From contig NZ_JAEIOJ010000007.1 of assembly GCF_016464305.1 (NCBI RefSeq), forward strand, positions 248,001-312,000: 64,000 nucleotides of DNA, written 5' to 3'. The notes under the pieces are model-generated. The model was not told the DNA's origin. It searched no databases and was given only the letters and a program-made list of their open reading frames with translations. A program made the position numbers and the translations under genes. This DNA comes from Umezawaea beigongshangensis. GTDB taxonomy: Bacteria > Actinomycetota > Actinomycetes > Mycobacteriales > Pseudonocardiaceae. Positions 19,617-29,894 of the stretch are shown one piece after another (within the stretch, counting starts at the first letter, position 1; every line of letters begins with the position of its first letter).

Positions 19617-20135
19617 ATGGCAATCGCAGACGACCTGGTGACGATCTTCGGGCTACCGGCGCACCCGCTCCTCGTGCACGCCGTGGTGGTGCTCCTCCCG
19701 CTCTCCGCCGCCGGTGCGATCGCCGTCGCCGTCCGGCCCGCCTGGCGCGCGCGGTTCGGCTGGCCGGTGCTGGCGCTCACGGCCGCCGCCGTCGGCGCGG
19801 TGCCGATGGCGCAGGCGGCGGGCGAGCAGCTCGACGCGGCGCTCGGCACGCCGCAGGACCCGCTGATCCGGCGGCACGCCGACCTCGGCAACGACCTGAT
19901 GCCCTTCGCGCTGGGCTTCGGCGTGCTGGTGGTCGTGCTGCTCGTCGCGGGACGGCTCGCCGACCGGGAGCGCGCCGCCGACGGCGAGGGCGGCGGCGAC
20001 GCGAAGACCTGGCGCACGATCTCGGTGCTGGTGTCGGCGCTCGTGGTGGTCGCCGCCGTCGCGGCGGTCGTGCAGACCGTCCGCGTCGGGCACAGCGGTT
20101 CCACCGCGGTGTGGGACTACGTCACGAACCTGTAG
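19617..20135 (+). CDS. DUF2231 membrane protein (first of two)
   Basis: 172 residues with four predicted transmembrane helices. The DUF2231 signature is LPAHPLLVHAVVVLLPLS at the N-terminus, containing the conserved HP-H-A histidines. Members are found near electron-transfer proteins; the function is not established. ATG 19617 is preceded by GGGAGAGG; a GTG at 19581 is possible but lacks a ribosome site. It is inserted, with osmC and hemerythrin, between rph and the cAMP phosphodiesterase gene compared with mycobacteria. The 3' end overlaps osmC by 14 bp. Confidence 0.82.
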   Translation: MAIADDLVTIFGLPAHPLLVHAVVVLLPLSAAGAIAVAVRPAWRARFGWPVLALTAAAVGAVPMAQAAGEQLDAALGTPQDPLIRRHADLGNDLMPFALGFGVLVVVLLVAGRLADRERAADGEGGGDAKTWRTISVLVSALVVVAAVAAVVQTVRVGHSGSTAVWDYVTNL

Positions 20136-20541
20136 GCAGGTCCAGCGGCGCCGGCGTCGGCTTCTTCAGCGTCCGCGTCACCGTGCACAGCTGCTCGACC
20201 GCGCGCCGCACGGCCGTGTCGAGCGCGGCGCGCTGCGCGTCGTCCAGCGCGGAGACGTCGAAGTCCAGCGCCAGCGGGATCTCCACCACCGAGTGGCCGT
20301 CGGGCGTGCGCACGGCCTCCGCGCTCGCGCGGATCTCCGCTCCCTCGCCGATCCTGCGCTCCACCAGCGACTCGGCCGTGACCGCGACGCACCCCGCGGC
20401 GGCGGCGAGCAGGAGTTCGACCGGGGTGAAGGACCCGTCCTGGCCGGCACGGCCGATCTGGACCTCCGCCCCCCGGTCGTTCCTCGCGGTGAAGCGGTGC
20501 TGCGCGGTGCGCCGCAGTGCGACGCTGCTGGTCTCGGCCAC
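20122..20541 (-). CDS. OsmC-family peroxiredoxin-like protein
   Basis: 139 residues. OsmC/Ohr proteins reduce organic hydroperoxides through two cysteines, here in AAAAGCVAVTAESL (about residue 51) and EQLCTVTRTL (about 118). Cytoplasmic. GTG 20541 lies 7 nt after TAGCGT (20554-20549, minus strand), whose first three bases are the stop codon of the hemerythrin gene, so osmC has its own leaderless promoter inside what looks like one operon. Confidence 0.88.
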   Translation of the reverse strand: MAETSSVALRRTAQHRFTARNDRGAEVQIGRAGQDGSFTPVELLLAAAAGCVAVTAESLVERRIGEGAEIRASAEAVRTPDGHSVVEIPLALDFDVSALDDAQRAALDTAVRRAVEQLCTVTRTLKKPTPAPLDLPTGS

Positions 20542-20551
20542 GCGGCCGACG

Positions 20552-21055
20552 CTAGTCGATGCGGTCCTGCGTGGCCTTCGCCACCCGGCGCACGTTCTCG
20601 AGGTCGCCGCAGTCCTCGTCGAGCTTCTCCTGGCGCGCGGCCAGGAAGTCGGTGCCGAGCTGCGCCCTGCGCTCGTCGGGGACCTGCTCGCGGGCGTCGT
20701 TGAGGATGGTCCGCTCCTCCTCGTCGACGTGGTGGTTCATCGCCTCGACGAGCTCCTCCAGCTTCTCCTCCCACTCGTCGCTGGTGGTGTCGGAGATCTC
20801 CATCAGCGCGAGCAGCGCCTGGTGGCCCTCGGCGTGCTCCTCCGCGCCGTGCTCCACCTCGTCGTCGTCGATCTCCTTGTACCGCCGCAGCGCCGGGTAG
20901 ACCTTGGCCTCCTCGGCCTCGGCGTGGGCCACCAGCAGCGCGGCCAGCTCGCCGAGCACGGCGGGGCGGTCGGAGGAGCGGTCGCGCAGGTCTCGGAACA
21001 GCTCCTCGAACCTCCGGTGGTCGTCCAGGATCAGGTCAACGACATCAGCACTCAT
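20552..21055 (-). CDS. Hemerythrin HHE domain protein
   Basis: 167 residues. A cytoplasmic four-helix bundle expected to bind a di-iron centre: DDHRRFEELF, HAEAEEAKVYPALRR, EEHAEGHQALLALM and MNHHVDEEERTIL supply the histidine and glutamate ligands. Roles proposed for the family include oxygen or nitric-oxide sensing and oxidative-stress defence. GGAGA precedes the ATG. It follows the MBL phosphodiesterase gene by 15 bp and lies beside osmC, which suggests a small redox module inserted in the conserved block. Confidence 0.9.
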   Translation of the reverse strand: MSADVVDLILDDHRRFEELFRDLRDRSSDRPAVLGELAALLVAHAEAEEAKVYPALRRYKEIDDDEVEHGAEEHAEGHQALLALMEISDTTSDEWEEKLEELVEAMNHHVDEEERTILNDAREQVPDERRAQLGTDFLAARQEKLDEDCGDLENVRRVAKATQDRID

Positions 21056-21070
21056 GGTGTGTTCTCCGCG

Positions 21071-21883
21071 TCACGTGGTCAGGGGTCGACCGGATACCCC
21101 GAACCCTCCACGATCAACCGAGTACCGCGCACCGCGCCGAACGGCCTCCACCGGACCGGGAAACTCCGCGCGCGCCTCGGCCAGCACCGCGTTCCGGTCC
21201 GTCCAGGGCGGCACGTGCGTCAGCAGCAGGGAGCGCGCTCCCGCCCGCCGCGCCAGATCGCCCGCCTGGGTGCCGGACAGGTGCACGCCGACCGGCCGCT
21301 CCGGCCCGTCGGTCCAGCTCGCCTCGGACAGCAGGACGTCCGCGTCGCGCGCCAGGTCCTCCAGCGCGTCGCACGGGCCCGTGTCACCGGTGTAGACCAG
21401 CGACGCGCCGCCGTGCCGGATGCGGAAGCCGTACGCCTCGCACGGGTGGGCGACGAGGGCGGGCGTCACCTCGAACGGTCCGATGTGGACGGTCTCCTCG
21501 GCGATCGGGTGGAAGTCGAACACCTCCAGCACCACCGACCTCCCGTCCTCGACCGGTGTCGCCTCGTAGGCCGCGGCGAACCGCTGCGGCGCGTTGCGCG
21601 GAGCGTGCACGGGCAGCCGGCGCGCGCACACGTCGAACGGCGGCGACGGGTGGTAGCGGCGCAGGACCGTCAGCGCCGTCAGGTCCACGCAGTGGTCGGG
21701 GTGCAGGTGCGAGATCAGCAGGGCGCCGAGGTCGAACGGATCGCACACGGTCTGCAACGAGGCCAGGACGCCGTTGCCGAAGTCGACGGCGAGCAGGAAG
21801 CCCTCCGCCTCCAGCAGGTAGCCCGACGCGGGTTCACCGGGTCCGGGGACGCTGCCGGAACACCCGAGCACGGTCAGTTCCAC
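21071..21883 (-). CDS. MBL-fold phosphodiesterase (Rv1339-like)
   Basis: 270 residues of the metallo-beta-lactamase/RNase Z-like fold. Metal ligands are visible in SHLHPDHC (about residues 58-65), LVAHPCEAYG, YTGDTGPCD and LLLTHVPPW. Position between murI and rph matches mycobacterial Rv1339, described as an atypical class II cAMP phosphodiesterase; cAMP turnover is therefore the best guess, by synteny. The start ATG is 4 bp after the murI stop. Confidence 0.85.
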   Translation of the reverse strand: MELTVLGCSGSVPGPGEPASGYLLEAEGFLLAVDFGNGVLASLQTVCDPFDLGALLISHLHPDHCVDLTALTVLRRYHPSPPFDVCARRLPVHAPRNAPQRFAAAYEATPVEDGRSVVLEVFDFHPIAEETVHIGPFEVTPALVAHPCEAYGFRIRHGGASLVYTGDTGPCDALEDLARDADVLLSEASWTDGPERPVGVHLSGTQAGDLARRAGARSLLLTHVPPWTDRNAVLAEARAEFPGPVEAVRRGARYSVDRGGFGVSGRPLTT

Positions 21884-21887
21884 GGGG

Positions 21888-22694
21888 TCAGCCCCGCACG
21901 CCGGGAGAGGCGGTGCCGAACATCGGCAGGAACCGCTTCGCGAGCTTCGCGAACGGCTCCGGCGGACCGGTGCAGGTGAACTCGTGGTCGGCCGCGTCGA
22001 CCGGTCCCTCGTTGAGCAGGTCGTTCTCCGTGAGCACCCGCACGACGTCCTTCACCGTCTCCTCCGCGCTCGACACCAGCGTCACGTCCTCGCCCATCAC
22101 GATCTGGAGCACACCCGTCAGGAGCGGGTAGTGGGTGCAGCCGAGCACCAGCGTGTCGACCCTGGCCCGCTGCAACGGTTCCAGGTACCCCTGGGCCAGG
22201 CCCAGCACCTGGCGGCCGGAGGTGATGCCGCGCTCGACGAAGTCCACGAACCGGGGGCACGCCGCCGCAGTCACCCGCACGTCGCGGGCTGCGGCGAAGG
22301 AGTCCTGGTAGGCGCCGGAGGCGATGGTGCTCTGCGTGCCGATCACACCGACGCGCCCGGTGCGGGTCGTGGCGACCGCCCGGCGTACCGCGGGCAGCGT
22401 CACCTCGACCACGGGGACGTCGTAGCGCTCCCGCGCGTCGCGCAGGCAGGCCGCCGACGCGGTGTTGCAGGCCATGACGAGCATCTTGACGCCGTCGGCC
22501 ACGAGCCGGTCGGCGATCTCCAGCGCGTTCTCGCGGATCTGCGCGATCGGCAGCGGGCCGTAGGGCGCGCGGGCGGTGTCGCCCACGTAGCGGATGCGCT
22601 CACCCGGCAGTTGCTCGGCGATGGCGCGGGCGACGGTGAGTCCGCCCACTCCGGAGTCGAAGATCCCGATGGGGGCGTCGGCGGTGCGGCTCAC
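21888..22694 (-). CDS. murI: Glutamate racemase
   Basis: 268 residues. Converts L- to D-glutamate for peptidoglycan. The two catalytic cysteines are in [11 protein letters not shown] (about residue 75) and LGCTHYPLL (about 186); [14 protein letters not shown] and [11 protein letters not shown] are the usual N-terminal blocks. The GTG overlaps the rhomboid stop by 4 bp, so expression is coupled to the upstream leaderless rhomboid gene. Confidence 0.96.
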   Translation of the reverse strand: MSRTADAPIGIFDSGVGGLTVARAIAEQLPGERIRYVGDTARAPYGPLPIAQIRENALEIADRLVADGVKMLVMACNTASAACLRDARERYDVPVVEVTLPAVRRAVATTRTGRVGVIGTQSTIASGAYQDSFAAARDVRVTAAACPRFVDFVERGITSGRQVLGLAQGYLEPLQRARVDTLVLGCTHYPLLTGVLQIVMGEDVTLVSSAEETVKDVVRVLTENDLLNEGPVDAADHEFTCTGPPEPFAKLAKRFLPMFGTASPGVRG

Positions 22695-23347
22695 GCGGCG
22701 AGGCTACCCGGCGCGGGCACCATCGGCCGCTGCTCCTTTCGGGCGTCTCGCGCGACGCCCCACGCTGCGAGGACACCGCCGATCGCGCCGAAGAGGTGGC
22801 CCTCCCAGGAGATGCCGGGCTGGCCGGGCAGCACGCCCCACAGGGCGTAGCCGTAGACGCCGAGGACGACCACCGCGATGGCGATCTGGAGCACGCCGCG
22901 GGCGAAGATCCCGCGAACCAGCAGGAAGGACAGGAAGCCGAACACCAGGCCGGACGCGCCGATGTGCACGGCCGGGCTGCCGACCAGCCAGATGCCGAGC
23001 CCGCTGGTCAGCCAGATCACCGCGGTCACCTGGAAGAACTGCTTCGCGCCGCCGGAGCTGGCGAGGAAGCCGAGCACCAGCAGCGGCCCCGCGTTGCCGG
23101 TGAGGCGCCCCCAGTCGCCGTGCAGCAGCGGGTACCAGGCGAGGTTGTCCCACTGCGAGAAGTCGCGCGGGACCACCCCGTCGTCGTCCAGCGAGTGCCC
23201 GGTGAGCACGTCGAGCGCCTCCACCGCGTACAGGAGGGCGACGAAGCCCGCGACCACCACGAGCGACAGCAGTGGCCGCGGTGGTACCACGCGTCGGGCC
23301 GACGACGTCGATCTGGCTGGTCGGGCGAGGGCAGCGGCTGGCTCCAC
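22691..23347 (-). CDS. Rhomboid-family intramembrane serine protease
   Basis: 218 residues with six or so transmembrane helices. The catalytic serine is in [10 protein letters not shown] and the histidine in [12 protein letters not shown], the expected Ser-His dyad. Position before murI matches mycobacterial Rv1337. GTG 23347 lies 6 nt after TAGCCT (23359-23354 on the minus strand), the leaderless pattern, facing the equally leaderless SMP-30 gene with about 50 bp between the two -10 boxes. Substrates unknown. Confidence 0.9.
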   Translation of the reverse strand: MEPAAALARPARSTSSARRVVPPRPLLSLVVVAGFVALLYAVEALDVLTGHSLDDDGVVPRDFSQWDNLAWYPLLHGDWGRLTGNAGPLLVLGFLASSGGAKQFFQVTAVIWLTSGLGIWLVGSPAVHIGASGLVFGFLSFLLVRGIFARGVLQIAIAVVVLGVYGYALWGVLPGQPGISWEGHLFGAIGGVLAAWGVARDARKEQRPMVPAPGSLAA

Positions 23348-23424
23348 GTGTTCAGGCTACGTCCACCGGGGCCGGATCGGGCCGGGATCTCGGCACCTCA
23401 CCGCCTGCTGCCTAAGCTGTGGCG

Positions 23425-24285
23425 GTGTCGACAGACGTAGCGGTGAAGACCGAGGCCGTTCTGGGCGAGGGACCGACCTGGGACGCGGGTACCTCCACGC
23501 TCCTGTGGGTGGACGTCCTCGCCAGTCAGGTGCACCGCTACGCGCCCCGCAGCGGTGCTGACGCGGTGCTGGACGTGCCCCAGCACGTGGGGGCCGCGAA
23601 GCCGCGCGAGCAGGGCGGTCTCGTGCTGAACCTGCGCGACGGCGTCGCGCTGGTGGACCGGGACGGCACGCGCACGTGGCTCGTCTACTGGGCCCGCGAC
23701 GGCGTGCGCGGCAACGACGCGGCGGTCGACCCGGCGGGACGGCTGTGGGCCGGGACGATGCGCTACGACGAGGCCAGGGGCGGCGGGTGGCTGGCGCGCG
23801 TGGAGCCGGACGGCGCGGCGAAGGTCGTGCTCGGCGACGTGACGATCAGCAACGGCACCGGCTGGAGCCCCGGCGGCGAACTCATGTACTACGTGGACAC
23901 CCCGGAGCAGCGGATCGACGTGTTCGACTACGACACCGCCACCGGCGAGGCCACCGGGCGGCGCGCGCTGTGCGCGGTGGCCGACACCCCCGGCAAGCCG
24001 GACGGGCTGTGCGTGGACGCCGAGGGGTGCGTGTGGGTGGCGCTGTGGGGCGGCTCCGCCGTGCGCCGCTACACGCCGGACGGCAGGCTGGACCGGGAGA
24101 TCGCGCTGCCCGTGGAGCAGCCCACGGCGTGCTGCTTCGGCGGGGACGACTTCACCGACCTGTACGTGACGACGGCCCGCACCGGCCTGAGCGAGCGGTC
24201 GCTGGCGGAGAACCCACTGTCGGGCTCGGTCCTGGTGCTTCCGGGCATCGGTGCCGGTGTCCCGTCGTTCTCCTTCACGGGCTGA
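23425..24285 (+). CDS. SMP-30/gluconolactonase family protein
   Basis: 286 residues, a six-bladed beta-propeller lactonase relative. Metal-binding residues are expected in GEGPTWD (Glu), ISNGTGWSP (Asn) and KPDGLCVD (Asp), all present. Likely hydrolyses a sugar lactone; the substrate is unknown. TAAGCT (23413-23418) is 6 nt before GTG 23425, hence probably leaderless. The gene is inserted between cysM and the rhomboid gene relative to mycobacteria and faces away from both. Confidence 0.88.
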   Translation: MSTDVAVKTEAVLGEGPTWDAGTSTLLWVDVLASQVHRYAPRSGADAVLDVPQHVGAAKPREQGGLVLNLRDGVALVDRDGTRTWLVYWARDGVRGNDAAVDPAGRLWAGTMRYDEARGGGWLARVEPDGAAKVVLGDVTISNGTGWSPGGELMYYVDTPEQRIDVFDYDTATGEATGRRALCAVADTPGKPDGLCVDAEGCVWVALWGGSAVRRYTPDGRLDREIALPVEQPTACCFGGDDFTDLYVTTARTGLSERSLAENPLSGSVLVLPGIGAGVPSFSFTG

Positions 24286-24298
24286 GCGGGCCGACGCC

Positions 24299-24330
24299 CC
24301 GCCGGACCGCCGTCGAGCGCGGTCCGGCGG
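24299..24330. terminator. Bidirectional hairpin terminator
   Basis: 12-bp stem (24299-24310 with 24319-24330), 8-nt loop, between convergent SMP-30 and cysM genes. Confidence 0.78.
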
Positions 24331-24337
24331 CGGGTCG

Positions 24338-25294
<957 letters not shown>

Positions 25295-25567
25295 TCAGCC
25301 GCCGGCGACGGCGGGCAGGATCGTCACGGTGTCGCCGTCCTTCACCGCCGCCTCCAGGCCACCGGAGAAGCGCACGTCCTCGTCGTTGACGTAGACGTTG
25401 ACGAACCGGTGCAGCGAGCCCTCCTTGACCAGGCGGGCCTTGAGGCCACCGTGGTTGGTCTCCAGGTCCTCGATGACCTCGGCGAGCGTGCCGCCGCTGG
25501 CCTCGACGGACTTCTGCCCGCCGGTGTGGGTGCGCAGGATGGTGGGGATGGAGACGGTGATGGCCAT
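25295..25567 (-). CDS. cysO: Sulfur-carrier protein CysO
   Basis: 90 residues with a ubiquitin-like ThiS/MoaD fold. The C-terminal Gly-Gly (PAVAGG) is thiocarboxylated and then carries the new cysteine for Mec to release. Start ATG 25567 is the first with a ribosome site (GGAGG) and family-like N-terminus MAITVSIPTILR; the frame is open for 159 codons further upstream but that part is only a shadow of mec. Confidence 0.95.
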   Translation of the reverse strand: MAITVSIPTILRTHTGGQKSVEASGGTLAEVIEDLETNHGGLKARLVKEGSLHRFVNVYVNDEDVRFSGGLEAAVKDGDTVTILPAVAGG

Positions 25568-25659
25568 GGTGCTGGAACCTCCGTGAACTGACGCCGTTCG
25601 GCCGGTCTTCTGCTGGGTGGAGACGCGCGGGAGCCCGCGGGTGTTCCCGAGGCGGTCGC

Positions 25660-26115
25660 TCAGGACCGGTCGGGGGTGTCGTCGCTGCCCGTGTGGGAGA
25701 ACATGTAGGACTCGACCACCTCGACGGGCTCCTCGGTCACGACGCCGTCGACGATCCGGTAGGAGCGCAGCTCGTGCTCCCGCGGGTCGCGGGTGGACAC
25801 GAGGACGTAGTGCGCGTCCGGCTCGGCCGCGTAGGACACGTCGGTGCGCGACGGGTACGCCTCGGTGGCCGTGTGCGAGTGGTAGACGACGACGGGGACC
25901 TCGTCGGCCGCGTCCATCTGCCGCCACACCCGCAACTGCTCGCCGGAGTCGAAGCGGTAGAACGTCGGCGAACGCTCCGCGTTCTCCATCGGGACGAACC
26001 GCTCCGGGCGGTCGGAGCCCTCGGGGCCCGCGACGATGCCGCACGCCTCGTCCGGGTGGTCGCGACGGGCGTGCGCCACCATCGCGTCCACGAGGTCACG
26101 ACGGATCACCAGCAC
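25660..26115 (-). CDS. mec: Mec JAMM metalloprotease, releases cysteine from CysO
   Basis: 151 residues. A zinc-dependent Mov34/JAMM protease that cleaves the CysO-cysteine adduct. The full JAMM motif HSHTATEAYPSRTD is present (about residue 82), with the upstream catalytic Glu in ENAERSP or DEACG. I start it at GTG 26115 because TAGGAT (26128-26123, minus strand) lies exactly 7 nt upstream; ATG 26124 would sit inside that -10 box. The pathway is mec-cysO-cysM in order. Confidence 0.93.
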   Translation of the reverse strand: MLVIRRDLVDAMVAHARRDHPDEACGIVAGPEGSDRPERFVPMENAERSPTFYRFDSGEQLRVWRQMDAADEVPVVVYHSHTATEAYPSRTDVSYAAEPDAHYVLVSTRDPREHELRSYRIVDGVVTEEPVEVVESYMFSHTGSDDTPDRS

Positions 26116-26172
26116 GTGCCCCATCCTACGTCGTGGTGGAACCCCTCCCGCTGGGTGAGAACCCCCTCGTCG

Positions 26173-26697
26173 TCACACGGGCTCGCGGTGGACGCCCGCG
26201 CCCTGCGCGTAGCTCAGGTGGCCGCCGATCAGGCCGCCCGCGCCGATGAGCGACGCCCCGGCGAAGCCGACCAGGCGGCCGGACAGCGGCCTGCCCCTCC
26301 CGCGCAGCACGAAGGAGGCGAGGTAGCACGTCGACGCGAGCAGGTTGGTCGCCAGGTGCACCACGGCGGTGCGCTGCTGCCGCTGGTCCAGAGTCGTCCA
26401 CTCGGCCAGCCCGGTGGCGACGGCGGCGGGGGTGGTCGCGAGCCCGGCGCCGACGAGTCCGCGTGCCGCGCCGCCCTGACCCGGCACGACGTCGAGCAGC
26501 GCCGACGACAGGTACAGGCCGATCGGCAGCAGGACCACGGCCGGGTGGGCGGGGTGCCCGAGGGGCTTCCCGCGCAGCACGTCGGTGACGGGGTGCTGCC
26601 GCAGCGCGGGCGGCAGCAGTTCCGACACCGCGGCGGCGGCGCGGTCCAGCGCCTCGGTGTTCTCGATCTTCTTCAACAGCTTCGTCAGGGCGGACAT
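26173..26697 (-). CDS. DUF2231 membrane protein (second of two)
   Basis: 174 residues. A charged N-terminal helix (MSALTKLLKKIENTEALDRA) is followed by KPLGHPAHPAVVLLPIGLYL, the DUF2231 histidine signature, and four transmembrane helices. It is unlike the other DUF2231 in this window beyond the signature. In many genomes such proteins are fused to or placed by Rieske proteins, which is not the case here. It sits between the P1 peptidase and mec, a place empty in mycobacteria. Function unknown. Confidence 0.8.
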   Translation of the reverse strand: MSALTKLLKKIENTEALDRAAAAVSELLPPALRQHPVTDVLRGKPLGHPAHPAVVLLPIGLYLSSALLDVVPGQGGAARGLVGAGLATTPAAVATGLAEWTTLDQRQQRTAVVHLATNLLASTCYLASFVLRGRGRPLSGRLVGFAGASLIGAGGLIGGHLSYAQGAGVHREPV

Positions 26698-26713
26698 TGC
26701 CCCGGGGTACCCG

Positions 26714-27667
26714 TTACAGGTCGCGGTACGCCGCCACGTCGCCGACGCGGGTCGCCGTCAGCACTCCCCGCACGAGAGCGCGGGCGAACACGTCGGCCGC
26801 CGCCGCGCACAGGGCGTCCAGGGCGACCGCCCGTTCCGGACCGGGCGGCAGCTCCCGCGCGCCGGTGGCGAGGGCGAACACCGTGTCGCCGTCGAACAGC
26901 GAGTGCGCCGGACGGACGGCCCTGGCCAGACCGTCCTGAGCGGACATCGCCAGGCGGCGGCACTCGGCCTTGTCCAGCGCGGCGTCCACCGCGACGACCC
27001 CGATCGTGGTGTTCAGCCGGGACGCGGTGACCCGCGGCAGCGTCACCGGGCGGTCCGGCGTCTCGGGCGACCGCTCCCAGAACAGACCGGTGCGCGGGTC
27101 GACGGCCTCCCCCACCGCGTTCACGGCGGCGAGCGCGCCGACGACGTGGCCGCCGACGCGGGCGCTGGCCGTGCCCACTCCGCCCTTGAGCGAGCCGGTG
27201 CGCGCACCGGCCCCCGCTCCCACGGAGCCCTCGGCGACGCGGGTGCCCGCCGCCTCGCACGCCGCGTACCCGAAGGACGCGTCGGGCCGGTTGCCCCACT
27301 CGCCCAGGTCGAGGTCGAACAGCACGGCGGCCGGGACGATCGGCACGACCTGGTGCGGCAGCGGCCCGACCGGGAACCCGGTGTCGCGCTCGGCGAGCCA
27401 GCGCACCACGCCGTCCGCCGCGGCGAGCCCGTAGGCGCTGCCGCCGGTCAGGCACACCGCGTGCACGGTCCGCACGAGGTTGGCCGGGTCGAGCAGGTCC
27501 GTCTCCCTGGTGCCGGGAGCGCCGCCGCGCGCGTCGACGCCGCCGACCGCGCCCTCGGGCGCGAGCACGACGGTGGTGCCGGTCGCCCAGCCGTCGCCGA
27601 CGCGGTCGTGGTGGCCCACGAGCACGCCGGGGACGTCGGTGATCGAGCCGCTGGTCTCCCGGTTCAC
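26714..27667 (-). CDS. P1-family (DmpA-like) N-terminal nucleophile aminopeptidase
   Basis: 317 residues. These enzymes self-cleave before an internal Ser/Thr to yield an Ntn-hydrolase that acts on small N-terminal residues or beta-peptides. Readable: GVLVGHHDR near the N-terminus, VCLTGGSAYGLAAADGV, GSVGAGAGARTGSLKGGVGTAS and LNTTIGVVAVDA, where Thr-Thr is the probable cleavage region. GTG 27667 overlaps the DUF2017 stop by 4 bp; the longer upstream frame belongs to that gene. Orthologous position to Rv1333. Confidence 0.9.
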   Translation of the reverse strand: MNRETSGSITDVPGVLVGHHDRVGDGWATGTTVVLAPEGAVGGVDARGGAPGTRETDLLDPANLVRTVHAVCLTGGSAYGLAAADGVVRWLAERDTGFPVGPLPHQVVPIVPAAVLFDLDLGEWGNRPDASFGYAACEAAGTRVAEGSVGAGAGARTGSLKGGVGTASARVGGHVVGALAAVNAVGEAVDPRTGLFWERSPETPDRPVTLPRVTASRLNTTIGVVAVDAALDKAECRRLAMSAQDGLARAVRPAHSLFDGDTVFALATGARELPPGPERAVALDALCAAAADVFARALVRGVLTATRVGDVAAYRDL

Positions 27668-28221
27668 GCGGAGACGGCCTCGATCAGCGTCTCCTGCATC
27701 CAGGTCAGCCAGTGGTAGACGCCCAGGTGCGGCGAGCGCGGGTCGTCCGGGGGCAGCTCGTCGGGCATCTCGTCGTGCACGTCCAGCGCCGTGCCCAGCG
27801 CGAGCCGCACGTCGTTGATCGCCGCCAGCCACGCCTCGGCCTGCTCGACCGACAACCGCACCGTGCCGCCGTCGGGCGGGCAGGTGTCCAGCACGACTCC
27901 GGCGACCCCCGTCTTGAGGTCCAGCAGCTCCGGTTCGTGCAACGAGCGCAGCGCACCGGCCGAGTCGACGTCACCGGGATCGGGCGCGTCCGGGTCGAGC
28001 CGGTGGAAGTCGGGCAGCAACCGGCTCAGGATCGGGTCGTCCGGCGCCGTGGAGGGACCGGTGCGGATGCCGGTCAGCTCGGCCAGCTCGTCCTGCGGCG
28101 CCTCCTCGGCGCGCGCCAGGAGCATGTCCTGGATCTGGCTGACGAGCCCCCGCACCACGGCCGCCTCCTGGCGGTCGAACCGGGCGAGGACGAGGTCCCC
28201 GTCGCGCGTCCACTTCTTCAC
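27664..28221 (-). CDS. DUF2017 protein downstream of clpS
   Basis: 185 residues, cytoplasmic, with no catalytic motif that I can see. [29 protein letters not shown] at the start and [15 protein letters not shown] at the end match the DUF2017 family, which almost always follows clpS in actinobacteria; a role as a Clp-linked partner is guessed from that. GTG 28221 overlaps the clpS stop by 4 bp. Confidence 0.88.
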   Translation of the reverse strand: MKKWTRDGDLVLARFDRQEAAVVRGLVSQIQDMLLARAEEAPQDELAELTGIRTGPSTAPDDPILSRLLPDFHRLDPDAPDPGDVDSAGALRSLHEPELLDLKTGVAGVVLDTCPPDGGTVRLSVEQAEAWLAAINDVRLALGTALDVHDEMPDELPPDDPRSPHLGVYHWLTWMQETLIEAVSA

Positions 28222-28517
28222 GAGGCACGCTGCATGGTCGCCCAGAGCCCGGCGGCGTGCAGCTTCGCCACGTCGATCTCCATCTTGTCCTTGGTCCCGG
28301 AGGAGACGATCGCCCTGCCCTTGTGGTGGACGTCCAGCATCAGCTTCGTCGCCTGTTCCCGGCTGTAGCCGAACAGCTTCTGGAACACGTACGTCACGTA
28401 GGACATCAGGTTCACCGGGTCGTTCCAGACCACCGTCTGCCACGGTCTGTCCTCGGCGCGGATCTCCGCGCCCGACGGTTCAACCTGCGTCCGCTCCTGC
28501 TCGACGGGCGTGGTCAT
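28218..28517 (-). CDS. clpS: ClpS N-degron adaptor
   Basis: 99 residues. Delivers N-end-rule substrates to ClpC/ClpAP. The core is [27 protein letters not shown], with WNDPVNLM holding the peptide-binding Asn-Asp pair, then [14 protein letters not shown]. The first 20 residues are a disordered tail. ATG 28517 is the family-like start; neither a ribosome site nor a -10 box is evident. It diverges from pncB with 87 bp between them. Confidence 0.93.
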   Translation of the reverse strand: MTTPVEQERTQVEPSGAEIRAEDRPWQTVVWNDPVNLMSYVTYVFQKLFGYSREQATKLMLDVHHKGRAIVSSGTKDKMEIDVAKLHAAGLWATMQRAS

Positions 28518-28604
28518 GTCGTCAATGGTGTCACGCCCCGGTTGGTGGCGGAGACCACAGGTCATCTCGTGCGCGCAAAAGTGCTCCCCGCCTAGGCTCA
28601 CGTC

Positions 28605-29885
28605 ATGTCGACGTCCACGGCGCTGTTCACCGACCACTACGAGCTCACGATGCTCGCCGCAGCGCTGCGCGACGGCACCGCGGAGCGCCCCTGCGTCTTC
28701 GAGGTGTTCGCCCGGCGGCTGCCGGAGGGACGTCGCTACGGCGTGGTCGCGGGAACCGGCCGGTTCCTCGACGCGGTGCGGGACTTCCGCTTCGCCGACG
28801 AGGAGATCGCCCAGCTGCGCGAGTCCGGCGTGGTGGACGAGGCCACGCTGCGGTGGCTGGCCGCGTACCGCTTCAGCGGCGACGTCGACGGCTACCCCGA
28901 GGGGGAGCTGTACTTCCCCGGTTCCCCGCTGCTGTCGGTGCGCGCCTCGTTCGCCGAGGGGGTCGTGCTGGAGACGCTCGCCCTGTCGATCCTCAACCAC
29001 GACAGCGCCATCGCCTCCGCCGCGGCGCGCATGGTCGGCGCGGCCAACGGCCGCAGGATGATCGAGATGGGCTCCCGGCGCACCCACGAGGAGGCCGCCG
29101 TCGCGTCCGCCCGCGCCGCCTACCTCGCGGGCTTCACCGCGACCTCGAACCTGGAGGCGGGCCGCCGCCACGGCATCCCCACGGCGGGCACGTCGGCGCA
29201 CGCGTTCACCCTGCTGCACAGCGACGAGAAGGCCGCGTTCCGCAGCCAGGTCGAGGCGCTGGGCGCGGGGACGACGCTGCTCGTGGACACCTACGACATC
29301 ACCGAGGGCATCCGCAACGCCGTCGAGGTCGCCGGACCGGGTCTGGGCGCGGTCCGCATCGACTCCGGCGACCTGGGCGTGCTGGCCCGCCAGGCCCGCG
29401 ACCAGCTCGACTCGCTGGGCGCGCGGAAGACCCGGATCGTCGTCTCGGGAGACCTGGACGAGTACGCCATCGCCGCGCTGCGCGCCGAGCCGGTCGACGC
29501 CTACGGCGTGGGCACGTCGCTGGTCACCGGGTCGGGGGCCCCGACAGCGGGCATGGTCTACAAGCTCGTCGAGGTGGAGGGCCGCCCGGTCGCGAAGCGC
29601 AGCTCCCACAAGGAGTCGCGCGGCGGCTGGAAGAACGCGCTGCGCCGCCACAAGGAGACCGGCACGGCGCTGGAGGAGGTCGTGTTCCCCGCCGCCGAGC
29701 CCGTCGAGCCGGGCGAGCACGACCGGCTGCTCCAGGTGCCGCTGCTGCGCGGGGGCGAGCCGACCGACCGGGTGCCGACGCTCGCGCAGAGCCGTGACCG
29801 GTTGCGTGCGGCACTCGTGACCGTGCCCTGGGAGGGTCTGAAGCTGTCGCGCGGCGAACCCGCGATCCCGACCACGTTCCTGTGA
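28605..29885 (+). CDS. pncB: Nicotinate phosphoribosyltransferase
   Basis: 426 residues. Makes nicotinate mononucleotide from nicotinate and PRPP in the Preiss-Handler NAD salvage route. Family blocks include [50 protein letters not shown] and [14 protein letters not shown] (28593-28598) is 6 nt before the ATG, so it is probably leaderless. Nine bases separate it from pncA, which supplies its substrate. Confidence 0.95.
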   Translation: MSTSTALFTDHYELTMLAAALRDGTAERPCVFEVFARRLPEGRRYGVVAGTGRFLDAVRDFRFADEEIAQLRESGVVDEATLRWLAAYRFSGDVDGYPEGELYFPGSPLLSVRASFAEGVVLETLALSILNHDSAIASAAARMVGAANGRRMIEMGSRRTHEEAAVASARAAYLAGFTATSNLEAGRRHGIPTAGTSAHAFTLLHSDEKAAFRSQVEALGAGTTLLVDTYDITEGIRNAVEVAGPGLGAVRIDSGDLGVLARQARDQLDSLGARKTRIVVSGDLDEYAIAALRAEPVDAYGVGTSLVTGSGAPTAGMVYKLVEVEGRPVAKRSSHKESRGGWKNALRRHKETGTALEEVVFPAAEPVEPGEHDRLLQVPLLRGGEPTDRVPTLAQSRDRLRAALVTVPWEGLKLSRGEPAIPTTFL

Positions 29886-29894
29886 GGTGCTGAC